From assembly GCF_018282095.1 (NCBI RefSeq), contig NZ_CP074127.1, positions 124,001-188,000 on the forward strand: a DNA stretch of 64,000 bases, read 5' to 3'. This DNA is from Pseudovibrio brasiliensis. Lineage in GTDB: Bacteria; Pseudomonadota; Alphaproteobacteria; Rhizobiales; Stappiaceae. Shown one piece after another: positions 42,277-50,265 of the stretch (its first letter is position 1; the number at the start of each line of letters is the position of its first letter). The position numbers and the translations under genes were made by a program. Below the pieces are notes generated by a model, which saw only the letters and a program-made list of their open reading frames with translations, was not told where the DNA came from and ran no database searches.

Positions 42277-43852
42277 ACTCGCCGGTGTTTTATTGGCAAC
42301 CTGCATGCTTGCAGGAGCTGCTGAAGCGCGCGGTAAAAAACTGGAACTCTATCCGGTTTCCGATGCTACCAAAGGCACCTATCAGGAACTCTGTGCGGAG
42401 TGCCACGGCGGTGATCGTCTCGGCGGTATCGGCCCGGCACTTCTGCCGGAAAGCCTGAAGCGCCTGCGCGCAAGTGCTGCAGCGTCTACCATCAAGGAAG
42501 GTCGCGTTCACACCCAGATGCCTGCGTTTGGTGATCAGCTGAACGACCAGCAGATCGCGGATCTGGTGAACATGATCAAAACCCCGCTCGGCGCAATGCC
42601 AGTTTGGGGTGAGAAGGAGATCATGGAGACACGGATCTTCAACGAGGACTACAAGCCCGTTGAAAAGCCAGTCTACGAGTCTGATCCCCTCAACCTGTTC
42701 GTGGTGGTGGAAACCGGCGATCACTACGCCACTGTCATGGATGGCGATACTTTTGAGCCGCTGACCCGCTTCAAAACCCAGTTTGCGCTACATGGCGGTC
42801 CTAAGTTCACACCAGACGGACATTACGTGTACTTCATGTCCCGTGATGGCTGGATCACCAAGTATGACATGTGGGCGCTGAAGGTGGTTGGCGAAGTACG
42901 CGGCGGCATCAACTCCCGTAACATCGCGCTTTCCCGCGATGGCAAGCACATCGCGCTGGCAAACTACTTGCCGCACTCTTTGGTGATGCTGTCTGCTGAA
43001 GACCTGTCCGTTGAAAAGATCTTTGATGCAGAGTCACTGGGCGGTGAAACCACTCGCGTTTCTGCGGTTTATCAGGCTCCTGAACGTGACAGCTTTGTTG
43101 TTGCCATGAAGGATACGCCTGAGGTTTGGGAGGTCTCAACCAATCCAAACGCAGATCCTGAGTTCGACGCTTACGTGGACTCTGAGAACTACGGCAAGGA
43201 TGGTGCGAAACCAACTTCAGAAGGTTTGTTCGCGCTGCGTCGTATCCAAGTTGATGCGCCGATGGACGACTTCTTCTTCGACCAATCCTACAAGCACCTG
43301 ATGGGGTCTTCCCGTGACGGTAAGAGTGGTGTCGTGGTTGATATGGATGAAGGTTCCACCATCGCCAAGATCGATCTACCTGGCTTCCCGCATCTGGGCT
43401 CCGGCATCAGCTGGGAATGGGAAGGCAAGCCAGTGATGGTGACCCCGCACCTGCGTGAGAGCAAGATTTCAGTGATCGATATGTCCAACTGGTCCGTACT
43501 GAAGACACTCGATACGGCTGGACCGGGCTTCTTTATGCGATCTCACGAAAACTCCAAGTACGCTTGGGCGGACGTCTTCTTTGGTCCAAACAAGGATCAG
43601 ATGTACGTGATTGATAAAGAAACGCTTGAGATCGTAAAGACGCTGAAACCGCTCCCGGGTAAAACCGCTGCTCATATCGAGTTTGACCGTGATGGCAGCC
43701 ACGCCATTCTCTCCATCTGGGAGAATGACGGCATGATCATCATCTACGACGCGAAGACGCTTGAAGAAGTGAAGCGTATTCCAATGAGCAAGCCATCTGG
43801 AAAGTACAATGTCTGGAACAAGATCACCTTCTCCGCTGGTACAAGCCACTAG
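42251..43852 (+). CDS. nirN: NirN, cytochrome c with heme d1-binding propeller (dihydro-heme d1 dehydrogenase)
   Basis: A 533-residue periplasmic protein. A signal peptide (MPKLAGVLLATCMLAGAAEA) precedes a monoheme cytochrome c domain with CAECH near residue 48, and an eight-bladed cd1-type propeller. NirN completes heme d1 by oxidising the dihydro precursor. It resembles NirS; NirN was chosen because the gene sits inside the d1 synthesis operon, its N-terminus is short, and the C-terminus ends SGKYNVWNKITFSAGTSH. GGGGAG lies before the ATG at 42251. The 3' end overlaps the next gene by 44 bases. Confidence 0.78.
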   Translation: MKPNTFMPKLAGVLLATCMLAGAAEARGKKLELYPVSDATKGTYQELCAECHGGDRLGGIGPALLPESLKRLRASAAASTIKEGRVHTQMPAFGDQLNDQQIADLVNMIKTPLGAMPVWGEKEIMETRIFNEDYKPVEKPVYESDPLNLFVVVETGDHYATVMDGDTFEPLTRFKTQFALHGGPKFTPDGHYVYFMSRDGWITKYDMWALKVVGEVRGGINSRNIALSRDGKHIALANYLPHSLVMLSAEDLSVEKIFDAESLGGETTRVSAVYQAPERDSFVVAMKDTPEVWEVSTNPNADPEFDAYVDSENYGKDGAKPTSEGLFALRRIQVDAPMDDFFFDQSYKHLMGSSRDGKSGVVVDMDEGSTIAKIDLPGFPHLGSGISWEWEGKPVMVTPHLRESKISVIDMSNWSVLKTLDTAGPGFFMRSHENSKYAWADVFFGPNKDQMYVIDKETLEIVKTLKPLPGKTAAHIEFDRDGSHAILSIWENDGMIIIYDAKTLEEVKRIPMSKPSGKYNVWNKITFSAGTSH

Positions 43853-44708
43853 CGATCTGGCACTTGTTCTTGCTGCTCATGGCGATTTGGGCGGCAAGGG
43901 CGCCGACAATACACCAGGCCACGTGCGCCTGAAGAATGCTCTGGCGCCCTTACTGCCCGAACTGGATGTGGTGAGTGGGGTGATGAAAGGGACCCCACCG
44001 CTGCAGGAAGTGGTCGAAATCCTCCCGCACGAGCGTGTGCTCGTGCTGCCTCTCCTCTTAAGTAACGGCTACTTCTGCAAAACTGTCCTGCCTCGTAGAT
44101 TGGGGCTGGACCCGAACCTGCAACAACAGAAAGAAGGTGCATGGCAAAATCTAAACCGAGATGGGCAGTACATCAGGCTGTTACCCCCACTTGGTGTATT
44201 GCCTTTCCTACCTGATCTGGTTTCCGAGAGTATTCAAAGTACGCTGGCACCAAGCAGCAAAAGTACCTTGATCAAGCCGGACCTTGACCGGGAAGTGATG
44301 ATCGTTGCCCACGGCTCCACGGTTGGGCCGGAATCGCGGCTATGTGCACTTCAACTCAAGGACCAACTGGAAAGTCGCTACGGCTATAAAAACCTGCGCG
44401 TTGCATTCCTCTCTGAAGAGCCATTTGTCGAAAAAGCGGTTCTTACGCTCTCTGAAGACGCGATTGTTGTTCCGCTGTTCGCCAGTGGTGGTCTGCATGG
44501 CCATGACGATATCGCTGAAATGATGAAGAGCGCACCTTCTGGCTGCAAACTTGCCCCCGTCATTGGCTGCGAGCATGCACTGGCTCAACATCTGGTGAGC
44601 TATCTGCATGAAGTGGCACTGATATCCGGCGCAAAACAACCTCTTGCAGCCTTAACCGGTAGCAAGCCTCCGAAAGATGGAGCGGATTACGGGCGAAGAG
44701 TTTCCTAG
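43809..44708 (+). CDS. CbiX-like sirohydrochlorin chelatase, last gene of the nir operon
   Basis: A 299-residue cytoplasmic protein of two CbiX-type halves. The first has LVLAAHGDLGGKGADN and the second VMIVAHGSTVGPESRL with FASGGLHGHDDIAEMM, the paired metal-binding and active-site His motifs of class II chelatases. In this operon it would insert iron into sirohydrochlorin to give siroheme, the substrate of NirDLGH. Its first 14 codons overlap the end of nirN, so translation is coupled. No precorrin-2 dehydrogenase gene is present in the operon. Confidence 0.8.
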   Translation: MSGTRSPSPLVQATSDLALVLAAHGDLGGKGADNTPGHVRLKNALAPLLPELDVVSGVMKGTPPLQEVVEILPHERVLVLPLLLSNGYFCKTVLPRRLGLDPNLQQQKEGAWQNLNRDGQYIRLLPPLGVLPFLPDLVSESIQSTLAPSSKSTLIKPDLDREVMIVAHGSTVGPESRLCALQLKDQLESRYGYKNLRVAFLSEEPFVEKAVLTLSEDAIVVPLFASGGLHGHDDIAEMMKSAPSGCKLAPVIGCEHALAQHLVSYLHEVALISGAKQPLAALTGSKPPKDGADYGRRVS

Positions 44709-44737
44709 AACTCTGAGTACAGCACAATTTTAGGTTA

Positions 44738-44768
44738 AGGTTCAGGCAGATAAATCGCCTGAACCTCT
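44738..44768. terminator. Terminator at the end of the nir operon
   Basis: Arms AGGTTCAGGC (44738-44747) and GCCTGAACCT (44757-44766) form a perfect 10-bp stem with a 9-base loop, followed by CTTT. It lies between convergent genes and may work both ways. Confidence 0.7.
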
Positions 44769-44784
44769 TTGTGTGCAGCCTTCT

Positions 44785-45435
44785 TTAAACAGCCATGTCT
44801 TTCTTGGAGAAGTACCAGTCTACATAGTCGTAGCCGGCGGACTGGCGGGTTTTTGCTTCTTCAAGAGTTGCTGGGGGAGGCACGATGACCTGATCTCCTG
44901 GTTGCCAGTTTTCTGGGGTGGCGACCTTGTGTTCCTCCGAAGTTTGCAGCGCTTTAACTAAGCGCAGGAACTCATCTACAGAGCGTCCGTTGGTCATTGG
45001 ATAATACACCATAGCCCGCAACACACCTTCAGGATCGATGATAAACGTTGCTCTGACTGCAGATGTGTCGGAAGCGCCCGGCTGGATCATGCCATAGGCC
45101 TTAGCAACTTCCATGGAGAGATCGGCGATGATCGGAAACGGCACGTGCACACCAAATTTCTCTTCGATGTTCCGCGCCCATGCGATGTGGGAGTAATGGC
45201 TGTCAATGGAGAGCCCCAGCAAGGCTGTGTTGAGCTTTCCAAAGTCATCTGCAGCATTGGCGAAAGCTATAAACTCGGTGGTACAAACCGGAGTGAAATC
45301 AGCCGGGTGGGAGAAGAGGATCAACCATTGCCCTTTGTAATCACTCAATGATTTGACACCATTGGTTGTCGGCGCGGTAAAATCTGGAGCTGGTCTGTTA
45401 AGCTGTGGCAGTGTGATCATGGTTTCTTCAGTCAT
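44785..45435 (-). CDS. Peroxiredoxin, 1-Cys/Prx6-like
   Basis: A 216-residue thiol peroxidase. The peroxidatic Cys lies in FSHPADFTPVCTTEF at about residue 51, with the usual Pro, Thr and a later Arg. The C-terminal part (GDQVIVPPPATLEEAKTR) is of the Prx6 type and lacks a resolving Cys-Pro motif. It reduces H2O2 or organic hydroperoxides in the cytoplasm. It diverges from oxyR across 98 bases and is a likely OxyR target. Confidence 0.9.
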   Translation of the reverse strand: MTEETMITLPQLNRPAPDFTAPTTNGVKSLSDYKGQWLILFSHPADFTPVCTTEFIAFANAADDFGKLNTALLGLSIDSHYSHIAWARNIEEKFGVHVPFPIIADLSMEVAKAYGMIQPGASDTSAVRATFIIDPEGVLRAMVYYPMTNGRSVDEFLRLVKALQTSEEHKVATPENWQPGDQVIVPPPATLEEAKTRQSAGYDYVDWYFSKKDMAV

Positions 45436-45533
45436 TTATTTTCCTCAAACTCATTTGATTTGATAAATGCAAATTAGCGATCTAAAATAATTAGTAAAAT
45501 TGATTTATCGGAAAACAGTAATCTGGAAAATTT

Positions 45534-46442
45534 ATGAGTCACCTTCCGAGTCTGCGGCAGTTGGAATTTCTGGTTGCTTTGGTTGAAGAGCAGCATTTTG
45601 GTCGTGCTGCTGAGAAGTGCAATGTCAGCCAATCCGCATTGAGCACAGCTTTGAAAGAGCTTGAGCAGAACCTTGGTGTTCATCTGGCGGAACGAACCAA
45701 ACGATCCGTGACCATCACGCCTCTGGGCAATGCCCTGGCAGACCGAGCGCGTCGTATTCTGCTTGATACAAGGGCTTTTGTAGACTTTGCTTCGGCGAAC
45801 TCCAGGTTTCTGGCGGGCGATCTGAAACTAGGCGTCATCTCAACAGTTGGGCCATACCTTTTGCCCGGCCTCATGCCGCATCTGCGCAAGAAGTTTCCGG
45901 AGCTACGCCTCTTTATCAAAGAGGGGATGACCAGCGATCTGCTCTTAGCCTTGCAAAACGGATATCTGGACGCAGTGTTGTTGGCCCTGCCATTCGAGAT
46001 TGGCGACCTTGCTTATGAGACACTGTTTGAAGATGGATACAAGCTGGCCGTTGGCCCAGACCACCCACTTGCAAAACTGAAGCATGCTGAAGGGGTTGAT
46101 CTTGAAGGTACCAGGATGATGTTGTTGGAAAAAGGGCATTGTTTACAACAGCATGCCCTTTCCGCATTTACGCCAATCGGACCTGTACAAGACAGCACCT
46201 TTGAAGCGACCAGCCTCTCCACATTGGTTGGTATGGTGGCAGAAGGGCTTGGAACAACGCTTCTGCCTGATATCGCAATCAAGGCCGGACTGACCGACAA
46301 GTATGATCTTCATCTCGTTGATGTTGACAAGGCACTGCCAAGAAAAATCACGCTTACGTGGCGAAAAAGCTCACCACGTGGAGAGGAGCTAAAACAGCTC
46401 GGAGAATTCATAAAGCAAATCTACGAGGGACAGAAGACCTGA
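45534..46442 (+). CDS. oxyR: LysR-type peroxide regulator OxyR-like
   Basis: A 302-residue LysR regulator with an N-terminal helix-turn-helix (HFGRAAEKCNVSQSALSTAL). The regulatory domain has LLEKGHCLQQHALSAF, where Cys203 corresponds to the redox Cys199 of E. coli OxyR. The partner Cys208 is replaced by Phe212. It is divergent to a peroxiredoxin gene, the standard arrangement of an OxyR and its target. Confidence 0.85.
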   Translation: MSHLPSLRQLEFLVALVEEQHFGRAAEKCNVSQSALSTALKELEQNLGVHLAERTKRSVTITPLGNALADRARRILLDTRAFVDFASANSRFLAGDLKLGVISTVGPYLLPGLMPHLRKKFPELRLFIKEGMTSDLLLALQNGYLDAVLLALPFEIGDLAYETLFEDGYKLAVGPDHPLAKLKHAEGVDLEGTRMMLLEKGHCLQQHALSAFTPIGPVQDSTFEATSLSTLVGMVAEGLGTTLLPDIAIKAGLTDKYDLHLVDVDKALPRKITLTWRKSSPRGEELKQLGEFIKQIYEGQKT

Positions 46443-46476
46443 CCCGGAAACCAAAATCAAAAAGATGACTTCCCGC

Positions 46477-47196
46477 CTAACCGTGGCTTGAATGCATGAC
46501 GACTGTGCGTTCCTGTTCTACCAATGTGCGCAGAGCCTGAACGTTTGAAATGATGGCCCGGTTCTGCTTGACCTCAACGCCATAGCTTTTCAGCTTCTGG
46601 AAGGCGCGGGACAGACTTTCCGGCTTCATTCCCAGACGACCAGCAATCAGCGCTTTATCGTAGGGCAGTACCAGTGTGCAGGAACCGGCAGGTTCAGAGC
46701 TGAGGTTCAGAAGGAACTCAGCCACTCGCTGTGCACCGGTGTGTGTTTTCAGGCCTTCGATCTGCAGCACAAGCTGGTGCAGGTGCATGGACAGAGACGA
46801 CATCATTGCTAGCGCGATGTTTGGATCAGCTGCAATAGATTTGGCCAAATGGGCAACAGGAATACAAAGCACAACACTATCGGTGACCGCTTCGCCGGAA
46901 GCTGGATAGTTTGAGTTTGTAAAGGCTGCTCCTTCTGCGAAGGTTTGCCCGCGGGTGAATACCCCTACAACGGCCTCATCGCCGCTGCTTGTCGCGCGAA
47001 AAACTTTGACCCATCCTTCCAGAACGATAAAAAACGCGTCTGCTTTATCATCCTGAAAAAATATCATCTCACCGCGCGAGACAGATTTCTTAGTGGCACC
47101 ACGAAGCAGCTGTTCTCTTGCCTCGGTACTCAACCGTTTAAGCAAGGGAATTTCAGCGAGCTTCTCCACTTCACTGCTAACTATAGTAGTAGACAT
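46477..47196 (-). CDS. dnr: Crp/Fnr family regulator, DNR-like
   Basis: A 239-residue regulator with a cyclic-nucleotide-binding-like sensor domain (GEMIFFQDDKADAFFIVLEG) and a C-terminal winged helix with IAGRLGMKPESLSRAFQKLK. No N-terminal cysteine cluster is present, so it is not an O2-sensing FNR; DNR proteins sense NO through heme and activate denitrification genes. The nir operon 1.8 kb away and its FNR/DNR box support the assignment. A degenerate box lies upstream at 47253-47266. Confidence 0.8.
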   Translation of the reverse strand: MSTTIVSSEVEKLAEIPLLKRLSTEAREQLLRGATKKSVSRGEMIFFQDDKADAFFIVLEGWVKVFRATSSGDEAVVGVFTRGQTFAEGAAFTNSNYPASGEAVTDSVVLCIPVAHLAKSIAADPNIALAMMSSLSMHLHQLVLQIEGLKTHTGAQRVAEFLLNLSSEPAGSCTLVLPYDKALIAGRLGMKPESLSRAFQKLKSYGVEVKQNRAIISNVQALRTLVEQERTVVMHSSHG

Positions 47197-47252
47197 TTTT
47201 ACAGACCTCTCCCACGATCAGCACAATCGTACTGTTGCGTAGATGAAGGACG

Positions 47253-47266
47253 TTGATCTAACGCAA
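47253..47266 (-). promoter_or_regulatory. Degenerate FNR/DNR-like box upstream of dnr
   Basis: TTGATCTAACGCAA has one perfect TTGAT half and a weak second half. It lies 57 bases before the dnr start, a plausible place for autoregulation or control by FNR. Confidence 0.3.
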
Positions 47267-47478
47267 GTGTTTTTGCGCAATCGGCATCTTGGAGTTGTCC
47301 TCTTGAAAACAAGTGGACCTAACGAAAATCAAGGAGCTAGAGAACTCATAGGATTAGGGTCCATTTAAGGTAAAGTTTTTGCGTCGTGGCAAAACTTGCC
47401 TTTTTGGCTCAAATATATGTTTAAAACTGTCTCCGGGAATATTTTTTGCCGATGTTGACTGTGAAACAGAGCCTTCTC

Positions 47479-47533
47479 GATGGTGAAGACGCGTCCGGAA
47501 TGGGAAACGGGCATCGGTTGCGTCTTCACCATC
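47479..47533. repeat. Inverted repeat with 14-bp arms
   Basis: GATGGTGAAGACGC (47479-47492) and GCGTCTTCACCATC (47520-47533) are exact reverse complements around a 27-base loop. No T-run follows on either strand. It lies mid-way in the gene-free stretch between dnr and the GNAT gene. Confidence 0.7.
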
Positions 47534-47844
47534 AAGTCCCTCAAGCACCACAAATTTTCTGGAAATAGAGAGATGCAACGCATACGTGTTGTCCGTGCAA
47601 CAGGTGTGCAGGAGAGGGTATGATGGGTGATCCTGCTGGCTTGACACTGCGCGCGCCGAGCTTAACGTAAGAGCTCCTGAAGTTCCTCAGAGGAGTTTTG
47701 ATGTCCCGGATCTGAGGGTTCGCAAAAAGAACCCCTATGCATGTTTCAAACCTTAAGACCGCATGATTTTGCGCGGCCGGTTTCGCATGTCTTCAATTCT
47801 CCGAACATCATAGGCCGCTCAGCGGCATTCTTCAGGATATTCCA

Positions 47845-48270
47845 ATGATCCGTAAATTTGAAACTCGTGACACCGAGGCCATTGTTGACGTCTGGCTGAA
47901 GGCCAGCAAGTACGCGCATACCTTTTTGAGTGATGCGTTCCTCGCTAATGAGACAGACAACATTCGCAATGTGTATCTGCCATCCGCTGATACATGGGTG
48001 GTGGAAGCAGACGGCTCTGTCGTCGGCTTCATCTCTTTGCTCGGTAATGAAGTGGGTGGACTGTTTGTGCATCCAGACTTTCATGGGCGCAAGCTCGGGA
48101 AGGCTCTGATGGATCAGGCTGTTTCTCTGCATAGCAGCGTAGAGCTGGAAGTCTTCAAGCATAATCCTATTGGCCGCCGCTTTTATGCGCGCTACGGCTT
48201 TAAGGAAATGCATGAAACTTTTAGCGAAGAGACACAGCAGCCTGTGATCCGGCTCAGATACTCGGCTTAA
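47845..48270 (+). CDS. GNAT family N-acetyltransferase
   Basis: A 141-residue acetyl-CoA-dependent transferase. The fold is visible in [20 protein letters not shown], then [20 protein letters not shown], the acetyl-CoA loop in [15 protein letters not shown] and [16 protein letters not shown]. It resembles the YjaB group of small GNAT enzymes. The acceptor is unknown. A hairpin (48286-48308) follows. Confidence 0.9.
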   Translation: MIRKFETRDTEAIVDVWLKASKYAHTFLSDAFLANETDNIRNVYLPSADTWVVEADGSVVGFISLLGNEVGGLFVHPDFHGRKLGKALMDQAVSLHSSVELEVFKHNPIGRRFYARYGFKEMHETFSEETQQPVIRLRYSA

Positions 48271-48285
48271 CAACAAATAGAAGAA

Positions 48286-48308
48286 GGAGAGGGCGCACGG
48301 CTCTCTCC
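48286..48308. terminator. Hairpin between GNAT gene and convergent membrane protein gene
   Basis: A 9-bp stem with arms GGAGAGGGC (48286-48294) and GCTCTCTCC (48300-48308), one wobble pair and a 5-base loop. The downstream side is not T-rich, so strength is uncertain. Confidence 0.5.
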
Positions 48309-48312
48309 GGCT

Positions 48313-48798
48313 TTACGGTTTGGCTTTGCGTTCTCCGAAGATCATCGAGAACACAAAGGCCATCACGATCGCCATACCAACGTGCCCGACGAATGATGAT
48401 TGGGTATAGGCGCCAAAGTCCATCATGAAGCTTCTGCCGATGAAGGGCGCAAGCATGCCCTGCGCAATGTACCAGAGCAGTACGCCTGCCACGACGCCGG
48501 CAATCAGGAACTTCAGTCTGGTCATCAAATGCACCGCCAAAATGGCCACAGGGAAGGCGATAGCACCCACTGAGAAATGGATCGCAAACGCGGCGCTATA
48601 GGGGATAGACAATCCAAAGAGTTTGGCTGCAAGCGCGATCACGAGATTGGCAGGTTCCAGTACAGGCCCAAACAGGATTGGCGAGACGAACCACGAATAG
48701 GCTTCAAAGGCGAGCTCACCAACAACACCTGCCAGCACGACGGCGGGCAGGAGAACTCTGAGAGAATGGGAGTTGGCGGCTGACGACTGCAGGGGCAT
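48313..48798 (-). CDS. Small polytopic membrane protein, unknown function
   Basis: A 161-residue protein with four membrane helices and no family that I can name with confidence. Hydrophobic stretches begin at about residues 15, 47, 72 and 137, and FIGRSFMMDFGAYTQSSFVG precedes the last. AAGGAT lies a few bases before the ATG at 48798. It stands alone between a GNAT gene and an AraC gene. Confidence 0.7.
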   Translation of the reverse strand: MPLQSSAANSHSLRVLLPAVVLAGVVGELAFEAYSWFVSPILFGPVLEPANLVIALAAKLFGLSIPYSAAFAIHFSVGAIAFPVAILAVHLMTRLKFLIAGVVAGVLLWYIAQGMLAPFIGRSFMMDFGAYTQSSFVGHVGMAIVMAFVFSMIFGERKAKP

Positions 48799-49123
48799 GG
48801 GTGATCCTTAGAAGGCTCAAGGTGGGAGTGGGGAGTTCTCCTGAAAGTGTGCCCTGAATAGGGCTGCTACAAGGCTGTGGCCTGCATCTCATCATCACAA
48901 TAATTTCAGCAGTGCGCGAGTGTCTGTGAGGTGAGGCAGCGCACCGCCAGTAGAATCGATGGTTGTGCCATCATCATGCATCAATGCAAGAAACTCAGGA
49001 AAAAAACCAGATTCCGCGCAATCTCAAACAAAATGCACATTGATCTGGACGCTGCGTCATTGTTTGCAACGCACCTGGAGATGTATACAAATGGAATAAG
49101 GTTTTAGTAAAAGTACGTATTAA
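48799..49123. other. Intergenic region between membrane protein gene and AraC gene
   Basis: About 325 bases between divergent genes, with no supported ORF. The final 60 bases are AT-rich and probably hold the AraC promoter. No defined operator was seen. Confidence 0.4.
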
Positions 49124-50221
49124 GTGCATGACTTTACGAGGATGCATTTCTTGGGAGAGGTGGATCTCAAAAAAGGAGTTCAGCCAACGGAGATCTCGCA
49201 GCCTATTCCTCAGGCTGTGTTTTCTGTCGATGGTGTGGCTCCCGATGAGCGCTTCTCTCTCTGGAAAGAGAGCATTTCCTTCATGTTTCAGGTGGAAGCA
49301 GACCATGCCGTCAGGACGGATGATTTCACCGCTGAAGTTGATGCTCACATGTTCGGGCAAATTGTTCTGGCCCGGACAAAAAGCAGAAAACAGTTCTGGG
49401 AACGGAGTGAGCTGACCATCGCCAGAGATGGAATGGACCACTTCATGATCCAGTTATTTGAAACCGGCGACATGTTCTATGAGCATGACGGCGCACAACA
49501 CTCTGTTGCACAAGATGGCCTTATCATTTTTGATTTAGCCAGGACGTCAAAATCCTGGACCAATACATTTTCAAACCTGTCCCTGATTATTCCCAGGGAG
49601 TTGCTTGAACCAAAACTGGTTTATCCAGATGGGCAGCATATGAGGAGATTGCCCGCCTCGCAGCCCATGGTTCAGCTTCTGTACAGTCATATTAAGACGC
49701 TGAAAGAGTTGTCGGATCAGCTCAGCCTGTCTCAGGCAGCTGATGTTAATCCGGCAACTCTCTCTCTTGTTGCTGCTTGTCTCAACAGCACGGCTGATGG
49801 TGTTGTTATTTCAGACGCCAACAGTCATGCCGCGCAGATCATGCTGGCAAAACGTGCAATCAATGAAAACCTGTCGAACCCAGCGCTCACGCCCGAGGTG
49901 GTGGCCTCCAAGGCAGGAATTTCGCGGTCCAAACTCTATGAAATGTTCCGCAGCTATGGCGGGGTGAAGAGCTTCGTGCTGGAGCAGCGGCTGAAAGGTG
50001 CCATGATGGCCCTTATCAGCAACAGCAATGCTCACCGTTCCAATGCCGAAATCGCCTTTTCCTTTGGCTTTGCGTACGAGAGCACCTTTAGCCGTGCCTT
50101 CAAAAAACGCTTCTCCATGACACCGACAGAAGCCCGGAACTCCGCAGGCGTTGCATGGACACACGCTGCCGACATGCCGGATATTGACCGGCGCTACGAA
50201 GACTGGGTCAAGCGCCTGTAA
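49124..50221 (+). CDS. AraC family transcriptional regulator
   Basis: A 365-residue regulator. The N-terminal 230 residues match the AraC-binding-like domain found in many proteobacterial AraC proteins (FSVDGVAPDERFSLWKESIS). The C-terminal two helix-turn-helix motifs are in VVASKAGISRSKLYEMF and the conserved end SNAEIAFSFGFAYESTFSRA, then FKKRFSMTPTEAR. Target and inducer are unknown. The GTG at 49124 gives the longest frame; the ATG at 49142 has GAGG directly before it, too close to be a normal site. A terminator follows. Confidence 0.87.
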   Translation: MHDFTRMHFLGEVDLKKGVQPTEISQPIPQAVFSVDGVAPDERFSLWKESISFMFQVEADHAVRTDDFTAEVDAHMFGQIVLARTKSRKQFWERSELTIARDGMDHFMIQLFETGDMFYEHDGAQHSVAQDGLIIFDLARTSKSWTNTFSNLSLIIPRELLEPKLVYPDGQHMRRLPASQPMVQLLYSHIKTLKELSDQLSLSQAADVNPATLSLVAACLNSTADGVVISDANSHAAQIMLAKRAINENLSNPALTPEVVASKAGISRSKLYEMFRSYGGVKSFVLEQRLKGAMMALISNSNAHRSNAEIAFSFGFAYESTFSRAFKKRFSMTPTEARNSAGVAWTHAADMPDIDRRYEDWVKRL

Positions 50222-50229
50222 GAGCAATA

Positions 50230-50257
50230 AAGGCGCTGCAGCTACCTCCAGCGCCTT
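50230..50257. terminator. Terminator between AraC gene and convergent aminotransferase gene
   Basis: Arms AAGGCGCTG (50230-50238) and CAGCGCCTT (50249-50257) form a perfect 9-bp stem with a 10-base loop. Confidence 0.65.
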
Positions 50258-50265
50258 CCGGTTTG

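Larger units (their letters stand above)
47197..47844. other. Hairpin-rich gene-free stretch
   Basis: About 650 bases with no supported protein gene. It holds a weak FNR/DNR-like box (47253-47266), a long inverted repeat with 14-base arms (47479-47492 and 47520-47533), a bulged stem with CTCCTGA/AGGAG arms around 47670-47700 followed by TTTTG, and a 6-bp hairpin GGGTTC/GAACCC (47716-47734). A minus-strand open frame across 47354-47647 has no protein-like features. Confidence 0.5.

Noticed and set aside
42251-43852. Annotation as nitrite reductase NirS
   Set aside because: The cd1-type architecture fits both, but the position within the d1 synthesis operon after nirJ and the C-terminal sequence favour NirN. 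A phylogeny with NirS and NirN references would settle it.
47354-47647. Possible 97-residue minus-strand gene
   Set aside because: It crosses the 14-base inverted repeat and has low protein-like character; the structured DNA explains the stretch better.
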